This document shows, one piece after another, positions 1 to 7,666 of a stretch of 37,268 nt of DNA (positions are counted from its first letter, which is position 1; each line of letters begins with the position of its first letter). Source of the stretch: an uncultured Pseudomonadota bacterium. Its GTDB lineage: Bacteria; Myxococcota_A; Polyangia; Nannocystales; Nannocystaceae. The notes beneath the pieces were generated by a model. It was not told the origin of the DNA. It did not search any database and saw only the letters and a list, made by a program, of their open reading frames with translations. The translations under genes and the position numbers were made by a program. The stretch lies in contig CAJXVA010000030.1 in the NCBI GenBank assembly GCA_913061055.1, positions 1 through 37,268 on the forward strand. The letters run 5' to 3'.

Positions 1-597
1 GCCCATTGGTTTGGTCGGCACGGGTGCCTCGTCGTCCCGTGCGCAGCACTCGACCCCGGAACGAAAGCGGGCATCGGCCCGCTGACGGCAGCCCTTCAAG
101 CGGTCGACCGACACATCGGCGGACCCCGGAGACGAGAAAGCCCGCGTGTCGCGGCACGCATGCTGGCCACCGTCTTCGCGAGCATCACGATCGTCGTGGA
201 CGGCGCCTGGTGGGCGGACCTCTCCGCGCAATCCGGCACCGCGCGCAGCCTGCTTCCCCTGGGTCGCGTCCTCACCATGCACACGGACCATCCCGACCCC
301 GCATGGGCTCGAACGCTGACGCAGACGTTTGACCCGTGGCTCGCCTACCGGTTGGGCATGAGTCCGCGCGGCGCTGGTCTCGATCACGCCATCCGCGGCG
401 TGGGTCCCGGGGGACAAGCTCGATGGCCTCGCGCCACCGCGACAACGGGACGCCCCTCGGGTTCGCGCGGCCTGGCCGGACGCGCACTCGAAGCGCTGTG
501 GCGACCCCAAGCGCCTCGCACTCGACTCGGACCGGCTGTCCCCGGGGAGCTCGGACGCGTCTGGTCCTCGTGGCCGCGCTTGGGAGGCCGCCCCTGA
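1..597 (+). CDS. C-terminal part of an unrecognised protein, cut by the window edge
   Basis: Frame 1 is open from the first base to a TGA at 595-597, giving about 198 residues without a start, so the gene begins outside the window. The first two thirds have the strong G/C third-position bias of real genes here. They read as a soluble-looking protein containing LDPGTKAGIGPL near the left edge and one hydrophobic stretch (ATVFASITIVV) around residues 55-65. The last 60 or so residues are rich in Arg, Gly and Pro and look poorly folded; a frameshift or a natural disordered tail would both explain this. The next gene starts 5 bases after the stop, which suggests one transcript. I do not recognise the family. 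Confidence 0.55.
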   Translation, partial: AHWFGRHGCLVVPCAALDPGTKAGIGPLTAALQAVDRHIGGPRRRESPRVAARMLATVFASITIVVDGAWWADLSAQSGTARSLLPLGRVLTMHTDHPDPAWARTLTQTFDPWLAYRLGMSPRGAGLDHAIRGVGPGGQARWPRATATTGRPSGSRGLAGRALEALWRPQAPRTRLGPAVPGELGRVWSSWPRLGGRP

Positions 598-602
598 ACG
601 CG

Positions 603-1592
603 ATGCTGCGACGCACGCTCTACGGTGTAGCCGCGGGCGTGGTGCTCTACGTCGGGGCGATGATCTACTTCGATCTCGGCCCAGTGCAGGAGACACTCGA
701 AGGCTATCCGTGGTGGGTCTTCGGCGCCGCACTGGCGGCTTCGGCCACCAACTATCTGCTGCGCTTTGCGAAGTGGGAGCTCGCGCTGGGCTGGCTGGAC
801 GTCCGCAAGGATGCGCCAGACCTCACCCGTGGCCGCTCGCTGATGATCTACCTCGCCGGCCTGAGCATGTCGGTGACGCCGGGCAAGGTTGGCGAGGTGC
901 TGCGCTCGGTGCTCCTCAAGTCGAGCGATGGCGTGGCGTTCAGCCGGACCGCCCCGATCGTCGTGGCCGACCGGCTCACCGATCTGATCGCGTTGGTCCT
1001 GTTGAGCCTCCTGGGCGTGGCGCAGTTTCCCCAGTACCTGCCGATCGTCGGCGTCACGATCGCGCTGGTGATCACAGGCGTCGTCATCCTGGGCTCCCCG
1101 ACCCTGCTGCGGCGGTGCCTCGAGTTGGGCCGGAAGCTTCCGGTGGTCGGGCGCTTCGTCGACAAAGCCGAGGGCCTGGTGGAGTCAACCACCACCCTGC
1201 TGCGCCTGCGCTACCTGTTCGTGCTCAGTGTGCTGAGCGTGCTCGGGTGGGGGCTCGAGTGTGTCGGGTACTGGCTCATCGTCGATGGATTCACGGACGT
1301 GGATGCGAGCTTGGCGACCTGCACGTTTCTTTGGTCCGCGGGCACGCTCGTTGGAGCACTCAGCTTTCTCCCCGGAGGACTCGGAGCGACCGAGGGCAGC
1401 CTGGTGGTCGCAACGAAGGAACTCATCCGCGGCGTGACGCAGCCGGTGGCGCTCGCCGCCACGCTGCTCGGGCGGATCGCCACGCTGTGGTTTGGCGAGA
1501 TTGTGGGGGGCATCGCCCTGGCGCTGTTCTTGCGAGACCCCGCTCTACGCGCGCGGGCTTCGGCCGCCGCTGCGGAGCAGGACGAGGGTTAG
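603..1592 (+). CDS. Lysylphosphatidylglycerol synthase transmembrane-region family protein (UPF0104/AglD-like)
   Basis: An integral membrane protein of about 329 residues with some eight hydrophobic segments. It belongs to the family that shares the membrane half of MprF flippases and the archaeal AglD proteins. Family hallmarks are visible: the early NYLLRFAKWELALGW segment, the SVTPGKVGEVLRS loop that follows the second helix, and FLPGGLGATEGSLV near the C-terminus, corresponding to the usual LPGGLGVxEG signature. There is no cytosolic aminoacyl-transferase domain, so lysine transfer is not expected; lipid or glycolipid flipping is the likely role by family analogy. The start at 603 (MLRRTLYGV) is preferred over an upstream in-frame ATG at 336, because the intervening 89 residues are Arg-rich and non-coding in character and overlap the preceding gene. 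Confidence 0.85.
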   Translation: MLRRTLYGVAAGVVLYVGAMIYFDLGPVQETLEGYPWWVFGAALAASATNYLLRFAKWELALGWLDVRKDAPDLTRGRSLMIYLAGLSMSVTPGKVGEVLRSVLLKSSDGVAFSRTAPIVVADRLTDLIALVLLSLLGVAQFPQYLPIVGVTIALVITGVVILGSPTLLRRCLELGRKLPVVGRFVDKAEGLVESTTTLLRLRYLFVLSVLSVLGWGLECVGYWLIVDGFTDVDASLATCTFLWSAGTLVGALSFLPGGLGATEGSLVVATKELIRGVTQPVALAATLLGRIATLWFGEIVGGIALALFLRDPALRARASAAAAEQDEG

Positions 1593-1596
1593 GGGT

Positions 1597-1713
1597 CTAC
1601 AGGAGCTCACCGTTCAGCTCTTCGCGCATCGAGGGTGCGTATCCGACGAGGGCTGCGAGGGCGGAGGTGAGTTTGGAGAAGACGCTGACGGAGGATTTCT
1701 TTGGGGTGCTCAT
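1597..1713 (-). CDS. Possible 38-residue small protein
   Basis: In the 268-base gap between two + strand genes, the - strand holds an ATG-started frame of 38 codons ending in TAG. The peptide begins MSTPKKSSVSVFSK, continues with an amphipathic or hydrophobic helix (LTSALAALVGYA) and ends in an acidic tail (REELNGELL). Third positions are mostly G or C and the composition is that of a natural small protein, unlike the Arg-rich shadow frames around it. A purine-rich AGAAG lies close upstream of the ATG on that strand. It has no recognisable family. The frame extends upstream past the ATG, so the gene could be longer or the match could be fortuitous. Confidence 0.4.
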   Translation of the reverse strand: MSTPKKSSVSVFSKLTSALAALVGYAPSMREELNGELL

Positions 1714-1860
1714 GGCTTCTGGTGTGGAAGTACCCAGACGCCGCCGATCGATTGCATTTTCCCGAGAAAAAACCGTCGACCGCACATCCAAGAGCCCTCG
1801 CACCCCAACGGGCGACCGCCGTGCACGGACCCCGGATTTGCGGCACTCTGCCAGCGCAGC

Positions 1861-2364
1861 ATGGAGTACACGATTCGCGACACCTTCGACGTGAGCGCCG
1901 ACCGCTTCTGGGAGGCCTTCTTCAGCGAGGCGTACAACGCCGGGCTCTGGCCCGCGATCGACGTCGACTACAAGGAGCTCAAGCTCGAGCGCAACGGCGA
2001 AGGCAAAGACCTTCGCATCATCCGGGAGCAGGAGCTGACGCCCCACCGGCAAGCGCCCAAAGTCGTCCAAAAGATGGTCAAAGGCACCGTCACCTACGTG
2101 GAGAAGAACGACTTCTCCGCCGCGAGTGGCAGCATGAAGATCGTGACCATCCCCAACTTCGCCGCGGACCGGGTCGACAACCACGGCGTGTTCCGGGTCG
2201 AGGAGTTGGGGGCCGACAAGTGCGCCCGCGTCTGGGAGGGCGTGTGTAAAGTGAAGATTCCGCTCGTCGGTGGACAGGTCGAGAAGTACCTGGTCTCCGA
2301 GATCCAAGAGAGTTATCGCAAGGCCACCGAGTACACGCGGAAGTTCTTGGCCGAAAACGCCTAG
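1861..2364 (+). CDS. DUF2505-like START/SRPBCC-fold protein
   Basis: A 167-residue soluble protein starting MEYTIRDTFDVSADRFWEAFF, the pattern typical of DUF2505 and related START-fold proteins, where the first strand is followed by a helix carrying a conserved tryptophan. The middle has alternating beta-strand patterns (RIIREQELTP, KGTVTYVEKND, SGSMKIVTIPN), and the last 30 residues form the long C-terminal helix that closes the hydrophobic ligand pocket of this fold. A lipid-like or other hydrophobic ligand is therefore plausible, but none can be named. The frame is open further upstream to 1492, but that part overlaps the previous gene and is Arg/Cys-rich, so the ATG at 1861 is chosen. No clear Shine-Dalgarno sequence precedes it. 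Confidence 0.8.
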   Translation: MEYTIRDTFDVSADRFWEAFFSEAYNAGLWPAIDVDYKELKLERNGEGKDLRIIREQELTPHRQAPKVVQKMVKGTVTYVEKNDFSAASGSMKIVTIPNFAADRVDNHGVFRVEELGADKCARVWEGVCKVKIPLVGGQVEKYLVSEIQESYRKATEYTRKFLAENA

Positions 2365-2390
2365 CAATACCGCGCATCTTGGAGTCCGAC

Positions 2391-2440
2391 GCCACGGTTT
2401 CCCGCCGGTCCGTGTCCACACGGGCCCAAGGAGCCGTGGC
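2391..2440 (+). terminator. Nested hairpin after the START-fold gene
   Basis: A perfect 7-bp stem (GCCACGG at 2391-2397 with CCGTGGC at 2434-2440) encloses a second perfect inverted repeat, CGTGT-cc-ACACG at 2411-2422. It lies 26 bases after the stop of the START-fold gene. There is no T-run after it, so it may be a pause or RNA-stability structure and not a classical intrinsic terminator. Confidence 0.3.
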
Positions 2441-2594
2441 GTTCTCACGTGCTCGGCCCGCCCCGTGCGGTCTTTGCACGAATGTTCGGCGCTCAGTCCG
2501 TTAGTCTCCGGGCCGGTCCTCCGACTCGAAGCCGCATCTCTCCTCTCTTCGGACACACGAAGCGTTCGTCCCTGCCCCCGCTTCGCCCCTGCCC

Positions 2595-3731
2595 ATGCCC
2601 GCGCGCGCCCTCCTCCCCGATCGTTCCGACGAACCCACGTGGCTCAGGCCCGCCGGCTGCAATTCGGTTCTCAAATACACCGGGGACCCTGCGCTGCAGC
2701 GCGAGATCCGGGATGAGGCCGCGGCATACTTCGAGCGCACCGGGATCGCGCGCGACGGCGGCGTCCGCATGCTGGTCAAGAGTCTCATCATCGTGGCGTG
2801 GGTCGTCACGACCTATCTGCTGATGCTCTTCGTCGCGACGCAGACGTGGCAGTTCATCTTGCTCGCGTTCTCGATGGGCTTGGCTCTGGCAGGCGTCGGC
2901 TTTTCGATCCAACACGACGGTGGCCACGGGGCGTACTCCGCCCACCCATGGGTCAGCCGTGCCGCTGCGCTCGCGCTCGACGCGATCGGTGGCAGCTCGT
3001 ACATGTGGCACTACAAGCACAACGTCCTGCACCACACGTATCCGAACGTGGAGCAGGTCGACGACGACATCAGTCAGGCGCCGTGGCTGCGACTGTCGAG
3101 CACCGACCCGTACTTCCCCATCCACCGCTACCAGTTCGTGTACTCGTGGCTGCTGTACATCTTCATGACGCCGAAGTGGCTGTTCGTGGACGACTTCAAG
3201 CGGCTGTTCACGCAGCGCGCTGGACCCCGGCGCGTCCCGCCGCCCACCCGCCGCGGTATCGCGACGCTCGTGTTGGGCAAGATCTTCGCCTACAGCTGGA
3301 TGCTCGTGATCCCGCTGTCGATCCACGGCGCTTCGTGGAGCATGTTCGGGCTCTACGTGCTGATCGCGTGGGTGTGGGGCGTGGCGATGGCCATCACGTT
3401 CCAGCTCGCGCACTGCAACGACACCGCCGAGTTCGGCAACTGGCCCGGCGAGGGCAAGCCCATGGAGATGGGCTGGGCCGAGCAGCAGATCGCCACCACG
3501 GTCAACTTCTCGCAGGGCAATCCGGTCCTGACTTGGTACCTCGGCGGCCTCAACTACCAGATCGAGCACCACCTATTCCCGAAGGTTTGCCACATCCACT
3601 ACCCGGGACTCAGCGCCGTGGTGAAGGATGTGTGCGAGCGACGGGGCGTGACCTACCGAGTCCAGCCAACGATGTGGTCCGCGCTGCGCTCACACATCGG
3701 GCACCTCAAGCGCATGGGCGCGGCTGCGTAG
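2595..3731 (+). CDS. Membrane fatty acid desaturase (front-end/linoleoyl-CoA desaturase type)
   Basis: A 378-residue integral membrane di-iron desaturase that would introduce a double bond into a fatty acyl chain. The three histidine boxes are intact: HDGGHG at residues 107-112, HYKHNVLHH at 139-147, and QIEHHLFP at 322-329. The Gln in place of the first His of box 3 is the signature of front-end (delta-5/delta-6-like) desaturases. Hydrophobic helices flank the boxes at about 62-104 and 225-270. There is no cytochrome b5 domain at either end, so an external electron donor such as ferredoxin is implied. Some myxobacteria of the Nannocystineae are known to make polyunsaturated fatty acids, which fits. 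The exact regiospecificity cannot be read from the sequence. Confidence 0.9.
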   Translation: MPARALLPDRSDEPTWLRPAGCNSVLKYTGDPALQREIRDEAAAYFERTGIARDGGVRMLVKSLIIVAWVVTTYLLMLFVATQTWQFILLAFSMGLALAGVGFSIQHDGGHGAYSAHPWVSRAAALALDAIGGSSYMWHYKHNVLHHTYPNVEQVDDDISQAPWLRLSSTDPYFPIHRYQFVYSWLLYIFMTPKWLFVDDFKRLFTQRAGPRRVPPPTRRGIATLVLGKIFAYSWMLVIPLSIHGASWSMFGLYVLIAWVWGVAMAITFQLAHCNDTAEFGNWPGEGKPMEMGWAEQQIATTVNFSQGNPVLTWYLGGLNYQIEHHLFPKVCHIHYPGLSAVVKDVCERRGVTYRVQPTMWSALRSHIGHLKRMGAAA

Positions 3732-3738
3732 TTCTCTA

Positions 3739-3796
3739 AGGGAACCTCTCGGTTTCCCTCGCTGCGGGAGCGGAGCTCCCTTCGCTCACGTTGAGC
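3739..3796. terminator. Cluster of hairpins between convergent genes
   Basis: Three inverted repeats follow each other in the 179-base gap between two convergent genes: AGGGAACC-tctc-GGTTTCCCT (3739-3759, one bulged base), GGGAGC-gga-GCTCCC (3766-3780), and CGCTCA-cgt-TGAGCG just after. They may act as a bidirectional terminator, though none has a T-run. The rest of the gap (to 3910) holds further short repeats of GATTCGCG/GAATCCG type and no gene. Confidence 0.4.
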
Positions 3797-3910
3797 GATT
3801 CGCGAAGCGATTCACGGAAGTGCCGAGTGAATCCGTAGGATTCGCGGAGCACCTTCCAAGTTCGGGCTCCGCCCTCGCCGAGGTGGGAGATGCGGAGTCG
3901 TCTCGCGGGT

Positions 3911-4459
3911 TCAGACGTCGTTTTTTGGAGCGTCTTCTTCGGTGCTCGCTGCCGCGGGAAGCGGTGCCTCGACCTCGCCGATGACCCGACGGAGTAGGCC
4001 TTCGACGAGCAGAGCCCGCTCGCCAGCGTCATAGCGACCGTCGCGGTAGCGGGCCTGGATGTCCTCGAACTTGTCTTTCGCGTCGTGCAGAAACTTCTTG
4101 TAGGTGGGCACCCGGGCCATCACCTCGCGCTGATTCGACCAAAAGAACGAGATCAGCGTGGCCGCGGTGAAACCGGTGAGAATCATGCCCAGCGGACCCC
4201 CAAGCAGGTACTTCAGCCCCATCCGCAAGGCGAACGCTCCGGCCGCCCCCATCGCGAGTTCCTTGATGCCGCTCTTGCGCAAGCGACCCCAGGCCATCTG
4301 AAGGACCTCCCCGGACGCGATCACCAGGGCGACGAACTCGGCTCGCTTGGCGCCGGTCTCGTAGACATCCTTGATGACCTGCTGCATGAACGCGTCGAAC
4401 GTCTCGTAGACGTCGGCGGGATAGGCCATGTCGCTATCGGCCGTGGAGCTTTGCGCCAT
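3911..4459 (-). CDS. Conserved-looking small membrane-associated protein, unknown function
   Basis: A 182-residue protein that I do not recognise. An N-terminal helical, acidic region (residues 12-60, YPADVYETFDAFMQQVIKDV) is followed by a long hydrophobic stretch at about 68-107 that could form two membrane helices with a GGPLG turn. A charged coiled-coil-like segment follows (112-165), and the tail is Pro/Ala/Glu-rich. The layout resembles small membrane-bound accessory proteins. The ATG at 4459 (MAQSSTADSD) is chosen; a further in-frame ATG lies 12 bases upstream, and the open frame beyond that overlaps the divergent lipoprotein gene. It diverges from that gene across 70 bases, so the two may share a promoter region. 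Confidence 0.7.
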   Translation of the reverse strand: MAQSSTADSDMAYPADVYETFDAFMQQVIKDVYETGAKRAEFVALVIASGEVLQMAWGRLRKSGIKELAMGAAGAFALRMGLKYLLGGPLGMILTGFTAATLISFFWSNQREVMARVPTYKKFLHDAKDKFEDIQARYRDGRYDAGERALLVEGLLRRVIGEVEAPLPAAASTEEDAPKNDV

Positions 4460-4529
4460 TGAGCCGATCATAGCACCGCGACCGGGCCTGTTTGACAGAC
4501 TGCAGGGCCGATTCCACACTGGCTCGAGG

Positions 4530-7379
4530 ATGGCGTTACGGCGGTTTCGGTCCTCGGTGCTCTTAGGCCTCGCGCTCGTCGGTCCGGGGGGGTGCGAGCA
4601 AAAACCCGTTTCGACTCCGCCGACGGATGCCACACCACACAGTGCGGGCCCCGCACAGCCCGAGCCCCTCGGCGATACATCGGCGGCCTACGGGGGTCAC
4701 GACGAGGCGGGCAGCCTCCAGTCGGCCGAACCCCGGACTCGGCCCGAGCCCGTCGCCGTCGAGTCCCGCGACGCCGCCGTGGAAGCGGTCACCCACGGCA
4801 ACCCCGAGGGCGGACGCGACTTCCTCGCCGGGTTTGTGACCGACCACCCGGACGACACCGATGCTCTGCATGCCCTCGCGCGGGCGCACCTGTTGCTCGG
4901 CAACACCGCGGCCGCGCGGGACGCCCTGCGGACGCAGATCGGCAAAGACGTCACCGCCACTCGTTTGAGCGCAGAGTCGCTGGTACGCGAAGGCAAGCTC
5001 AAGGAAGCCGCGGCGATGCTTCGCGACGCGGCAAAAAAGAACCCCAACTCGATGGCCCTGCGCGGCGACCTGGTCACCATCGAGGTTGCCCGGGGCAAAC
5101 GCGACGACGCTGGCACCAAGTCGTTGATGAACGGGCTGTACGACGACTACGAAGCCGACCGCGCCAAGACACAGGGGGACCTCTTCGCGGTGGCTCAGGC
5201 CGCGCTGGGCCGCGGGACCAAAGGCGCCCTCAAGGATGCCAACATGGTGTTCGGGGAAGCCGAGGAGCTCGCCGGTGCCAATGCCCCTGCAGGCTGGGAC
5301 CTCGAAGCGATCGTTCTGCGTCGCGCCGACATGTTCAGGGAGAAGTACGCGGCCCAGGACGCGCTGCAGACCTACGCCCTCCTTCTCGAGGGCCGCGACG
5401 CATGGCACCCCGATGCCCTGGCCGGCTCCGCACGGGTCCACGTCGACAACCTCGCCTTTGCCGTCGCCACACGCCTCGCCCAGGAGGCCCTGCAAGTCGA
5501 TCCCGCGCATCCGGACGCCCACGCCGTGCTCGCTCGCATCGCGCTCATCGAGGGCCGCCGCGACGAAGCCCGCTCTCGCATCGAAGAGCACGTCTTGGCC
5601 CGCAACCCCAGTCACACCAGCGGTCTTGCGGTCATGGCCGCGTTGGCGATCGTCCACGATGACGACGCCGGCTACACCCGCTGGCGCGACGCCGCGTTGG
5701 CCGTCAACCCCCACAACGGCCTGTACTACAAGGAATTGGCCGACGTCCTGGGGTTCCTGCACCTGTATCCCGAGATCGACGTCATCCTCGTCGACGGTCT
5801 CACCCGCGCGCCCAAGGACCCCGCCGTCGTGGCAGCGCGAGCGCTCAACCTGCTCCGGCTCGGCAAGGAGACCCTCGCTCGCGAACTGCTCGAACAGGCG
5901 TGGGCGAAAGACCCGTTCAACGAGCGGACCCGCAACACACTCGACCTGTACGACGAGCGCATCGACAAGCTCTACGGCGAGCGCAAGGTCGGCGATCTGG
6001 TCCTGCGGCTACCCAACGACGACCGCGACCTCATCGAGCCGGTCCTCGTCGAGTCCACCCGAAGCTCTCGCGATGCTCTGGATGCTGCCTATCACACCAA
6101 AGCGGGCGAGCTCCGGCTCGAGTTTTTCTCCGACCCCAGCGACTTCTCCATTCGCACCGTCGGTGTTCCAAGCCTCGGTGCCGTCGCGGTTTGTTTTGGC
6201 CCGGTCATCACGTTCATCGGGCCCTACGCCGGGCGGTTCAACATCGACAACGTGATCCGTCACGAGCTCGGGCACGTGTACGCGATTCGGCTGAGCAAGG
6301 GCCGGGTCCCGCGCTGGTTCACCGAGGGCCTCAGCGAGTGGGAGTCCGAGCAAGCTGATCCTGCGTTTGCCCGAGAGAGCGCACAGCTTCTCGTCGCGGC
6401 TCGCGGCGCCGGCAAGCTGCGCCGGCTCAGTGAGCTCGAACTCGCGTTCATTCGCGCGGAGAGCCCCCAGATGATGGAGGTCGCCTACGCCACCGCCGCG
6501 TACGCGATCCGCTACCTGGGGAGCACCTATGGCCGCGACAAGCTCATCGCGATGCTCAAGGGTTACGCCGCGGGCAAGCACACCGAGGCGCTCATGAAGG
6601 CGCACCTTGGCAAGCCGTTGTCCCAAGTCGAAGACGAGTTCGAGGCTTGGTTCTTCGCCGAGCTGGACAGTGTGTTCTCCGGCTGGCAGCCCTCCCCCGA
6701 CCCGTCCAAAGGTGACGAGCGCGATGCGCTGTTTCAGCAGGCTCTCGCGAGTGCGGAAAAAGGGGACCGCGACGCCGCCCGTGCAGCGCTCGAAGAGTTG
6801 ATCGGTCGCGACGGCGACGGGTTTGCGCCGCGCATGATGCTGGTTCGACTCGCGGACCCGAGCGCCCCGAGCACCGCCACCCGAGCGCACCTCGAGGCGG
6901 CGCGCGCCTTCAATCGCGAATCGGTCGAGCCGCTTGTGATGCTCGCCAACCTCGCCCGCAAAGAAGACCGACCCGACGACGAGAAACGGCACCTCACGGC
7001 AGCACTCGCCATCGACGGTGACGGGTTCGAACCCGCCGGGCGTCTTCTGATGCTCGGCGTCGTCACAGCGGACCACACCGCCACCAAGCTTGCGTTGCGC
7101 CGAGCTCGGGCAATCGCACCGCTGCATCCCATCGCGCTGGCGGGACAAGCTCTTGCGCTCAAGACCAAGGGCAACACCAAGCGCGCCAAGGTTCTGGCTC
7201 AGGCTGCCGCAAAGCGGCTCGAGGGTGCGGAAGGCCCCGCGGATACGTTCGTCGCTGTCGCGCTCGCGTCAGCGGACACCGGAGATGCGGCCACAGCCAA
7301 GGTCATGGCCAAGCGGGCGCTCGAGATCGGCGGGCTCCCCAAGGCTGCGAAGACCCGCATCGAGACGCTGGCCCAATAG
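4530..7379 (+). CDS. TPR-repeat lipoprotein with a gluzincin-type (peptidase MA-like) zinc protease motif
   Basis: A 949-residue envelope protein. A lipoprotein signal begins MALRRFRSSVLLGLALVG, with the lipidated Cys at residue 22. A disordered Pro/Glu linker is followed by an array of TPR-like helical hairpins (roughly 75-470). A metalloprotease-like domain carries HELGH at 578-582 and, 14 residues after the second His, WFTEGLSEW with the third metal ligand candidate Glu599; this HExxH...EGxxE arrangement defines the peptidase MA-like group. A second TPR block fills the C-terminus (about 730-949). The motif is intact, so activity is plausible. TPRs suggest that substrates or partners are held in a complex. 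Starting at 4530 places the signal peptide at the N-terminus; an upstream ATG at 4428 would bury it. Confidence 0.85.
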   Translation: MALRRFRSSVLLGLALVGPGGCEQKPVSTPPTDATPHSAGPAQPEPLGDTSAAYGGHDEAGSLQSAEPRTRPEPVAVESRDAAVEAVTHGNPEGGRDFLAGFVTDHPDDTDALHALARAHLLLGNTAAARDALRTQIGKDVTATRLSAESLVREGKLKEAAAMLRDAAKKNPNSMALRGDLVTIEVARGKRDDAGTKSLMNGLYDDYEADRAKTQGDLFAVAQAALGRGTKGALKDANMVFGEAEELAGANAPAGWDLEAIVLRRADMFREKYAAQDALQTYALLLEGRDAWHPDALAGSARVHVDNLAFAVATRLAQEALQVDPAHPDAHAVLARIALIEGRRDEARSRIEEHVLARNPSHTSGLAVMAALAIVHDDDAGYTRWRDAALAVNPHNGLYYKELADVLGFLHLYPEIDVILVDGLTRAPKDPAVVAARALNLLRLGKETLARELLEQAWAKDPFNERTRNTLDLYDERIDKLYGERKVGDLVLRLPNDDRDLIEPVLVESTRSSRDALDAAYHTKAGELRLEFFSDPSDFSIRTVGVPSLGAVAVCFGPVITFIGPYAGRFNIDNVIRHELGHVYAIRLSKGRVPRWFTEGLSEWESEQADPAFARESAQLLVAARGAGKLRRLSELELAFIRAESPQMMEVAYATAAYAIRYLGSTYGRDKLIAMLKGYAAGKHTEALMKAHLGKPLSQVEDEFEAWFFAELDSVFSGWQPSPDPSKGDERDALFQQALASAEKGDRDAARAALEELIGRDGDGFAPRMMLVRLADPSAPSTATRAHLEAARAFNRESVEPLVMLANLARKEDRPDDEKRHLTAALAIDGDGFEPAGRLLMLGVVTADHTATKLALRRARAIAPLHPIALAGQALALKTKGNTKRAKVLAQAAAKRLEGAEGPADTFVAVALASADTGDAATAKVMAKRALEIGGLPKAAKTRIETLAQ

Positions 7380-7395
7380 TGGCCAGCGAGGGCTG

Positions 7396-7566
7396 CTAGG
7401 GCGTCTGCAGTCCTGGCCCGTCGCCTTCGCAGCGGATTTCGTAGTCCGCGTTGATGTGGCAGTCGCCACCATTGGGATCCCCAAACAACGCGTCGCATCC
7501 GCTGAGGGAGACCACACCGGCCACGAAGGCCAAGACCGCACAGATTTGTTTACGCTTCATCGTCAT
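7396..7566 (-). CDS. Very small lipoprotein (about 56 residues)
   Basis: The - strand encodes a complete tiny lipoprotein beginning MTMKRKQICAVLAFVAG, with a lipobox ending SLSGC (the Cys is residue 24 from this start). The mature part is about 33 residues with two further cysteines, DCHINADYEIRC, and a Gly/Pro-rich end. An AGGAG ribosome-binding site at 7572-7576 sits 5 bases before the ATG at 7566. In-frame ATGs at 7569 and 7560 are alternatives. It follows a larger cysteine-rich lipoprotein gene by about 100 bases on the same strand. The function is unknown; the pair of cysteines suggests a disulfide in the oxidising envelope. Confidence 0.75.
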   Translation of the reverse strand: MTMKRKQICAVLAFVAGVVSLSGCDALFGDPNGGDCHINADYEIRCEGDGPGLQTP

Positions 7567-7628
7567 CATTGCTCCTGCCCTTATCGGACAGGCGCAACGA
7601 TGGGTTGGTTTCGCGAAGCGTAGTTTCT

Positions 7629-7650
7629 CCTGGCCCGAGGTTGGGCCAGG
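7629..7650 (-). terminator. Perfect 8-bp hairpin after the Cys-rich lipoprotein gene
   Basis: CCTGGCCC and GGGCCAGG pair perfectly around a six-base loop, 16 bases downstream of the stop of the 231-residue lipoprotein gene. No T-run follows on the - strand. It lies between two genes on the same strand, so it may attenuate and not fully stop transcription into the small lipoprotein gene. Confidence 0.45.
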
Positions 7651-7666
7651 TCACCGGATCTGGCGC

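Noticed and set aside
7023-7034. GGGTTCGAACCC, similar to a tRNA T-arm
   Set aside because: It lies inside the TPR lipoprotein coding sequence with no acceptor, D-arm or anticodon stem around it.
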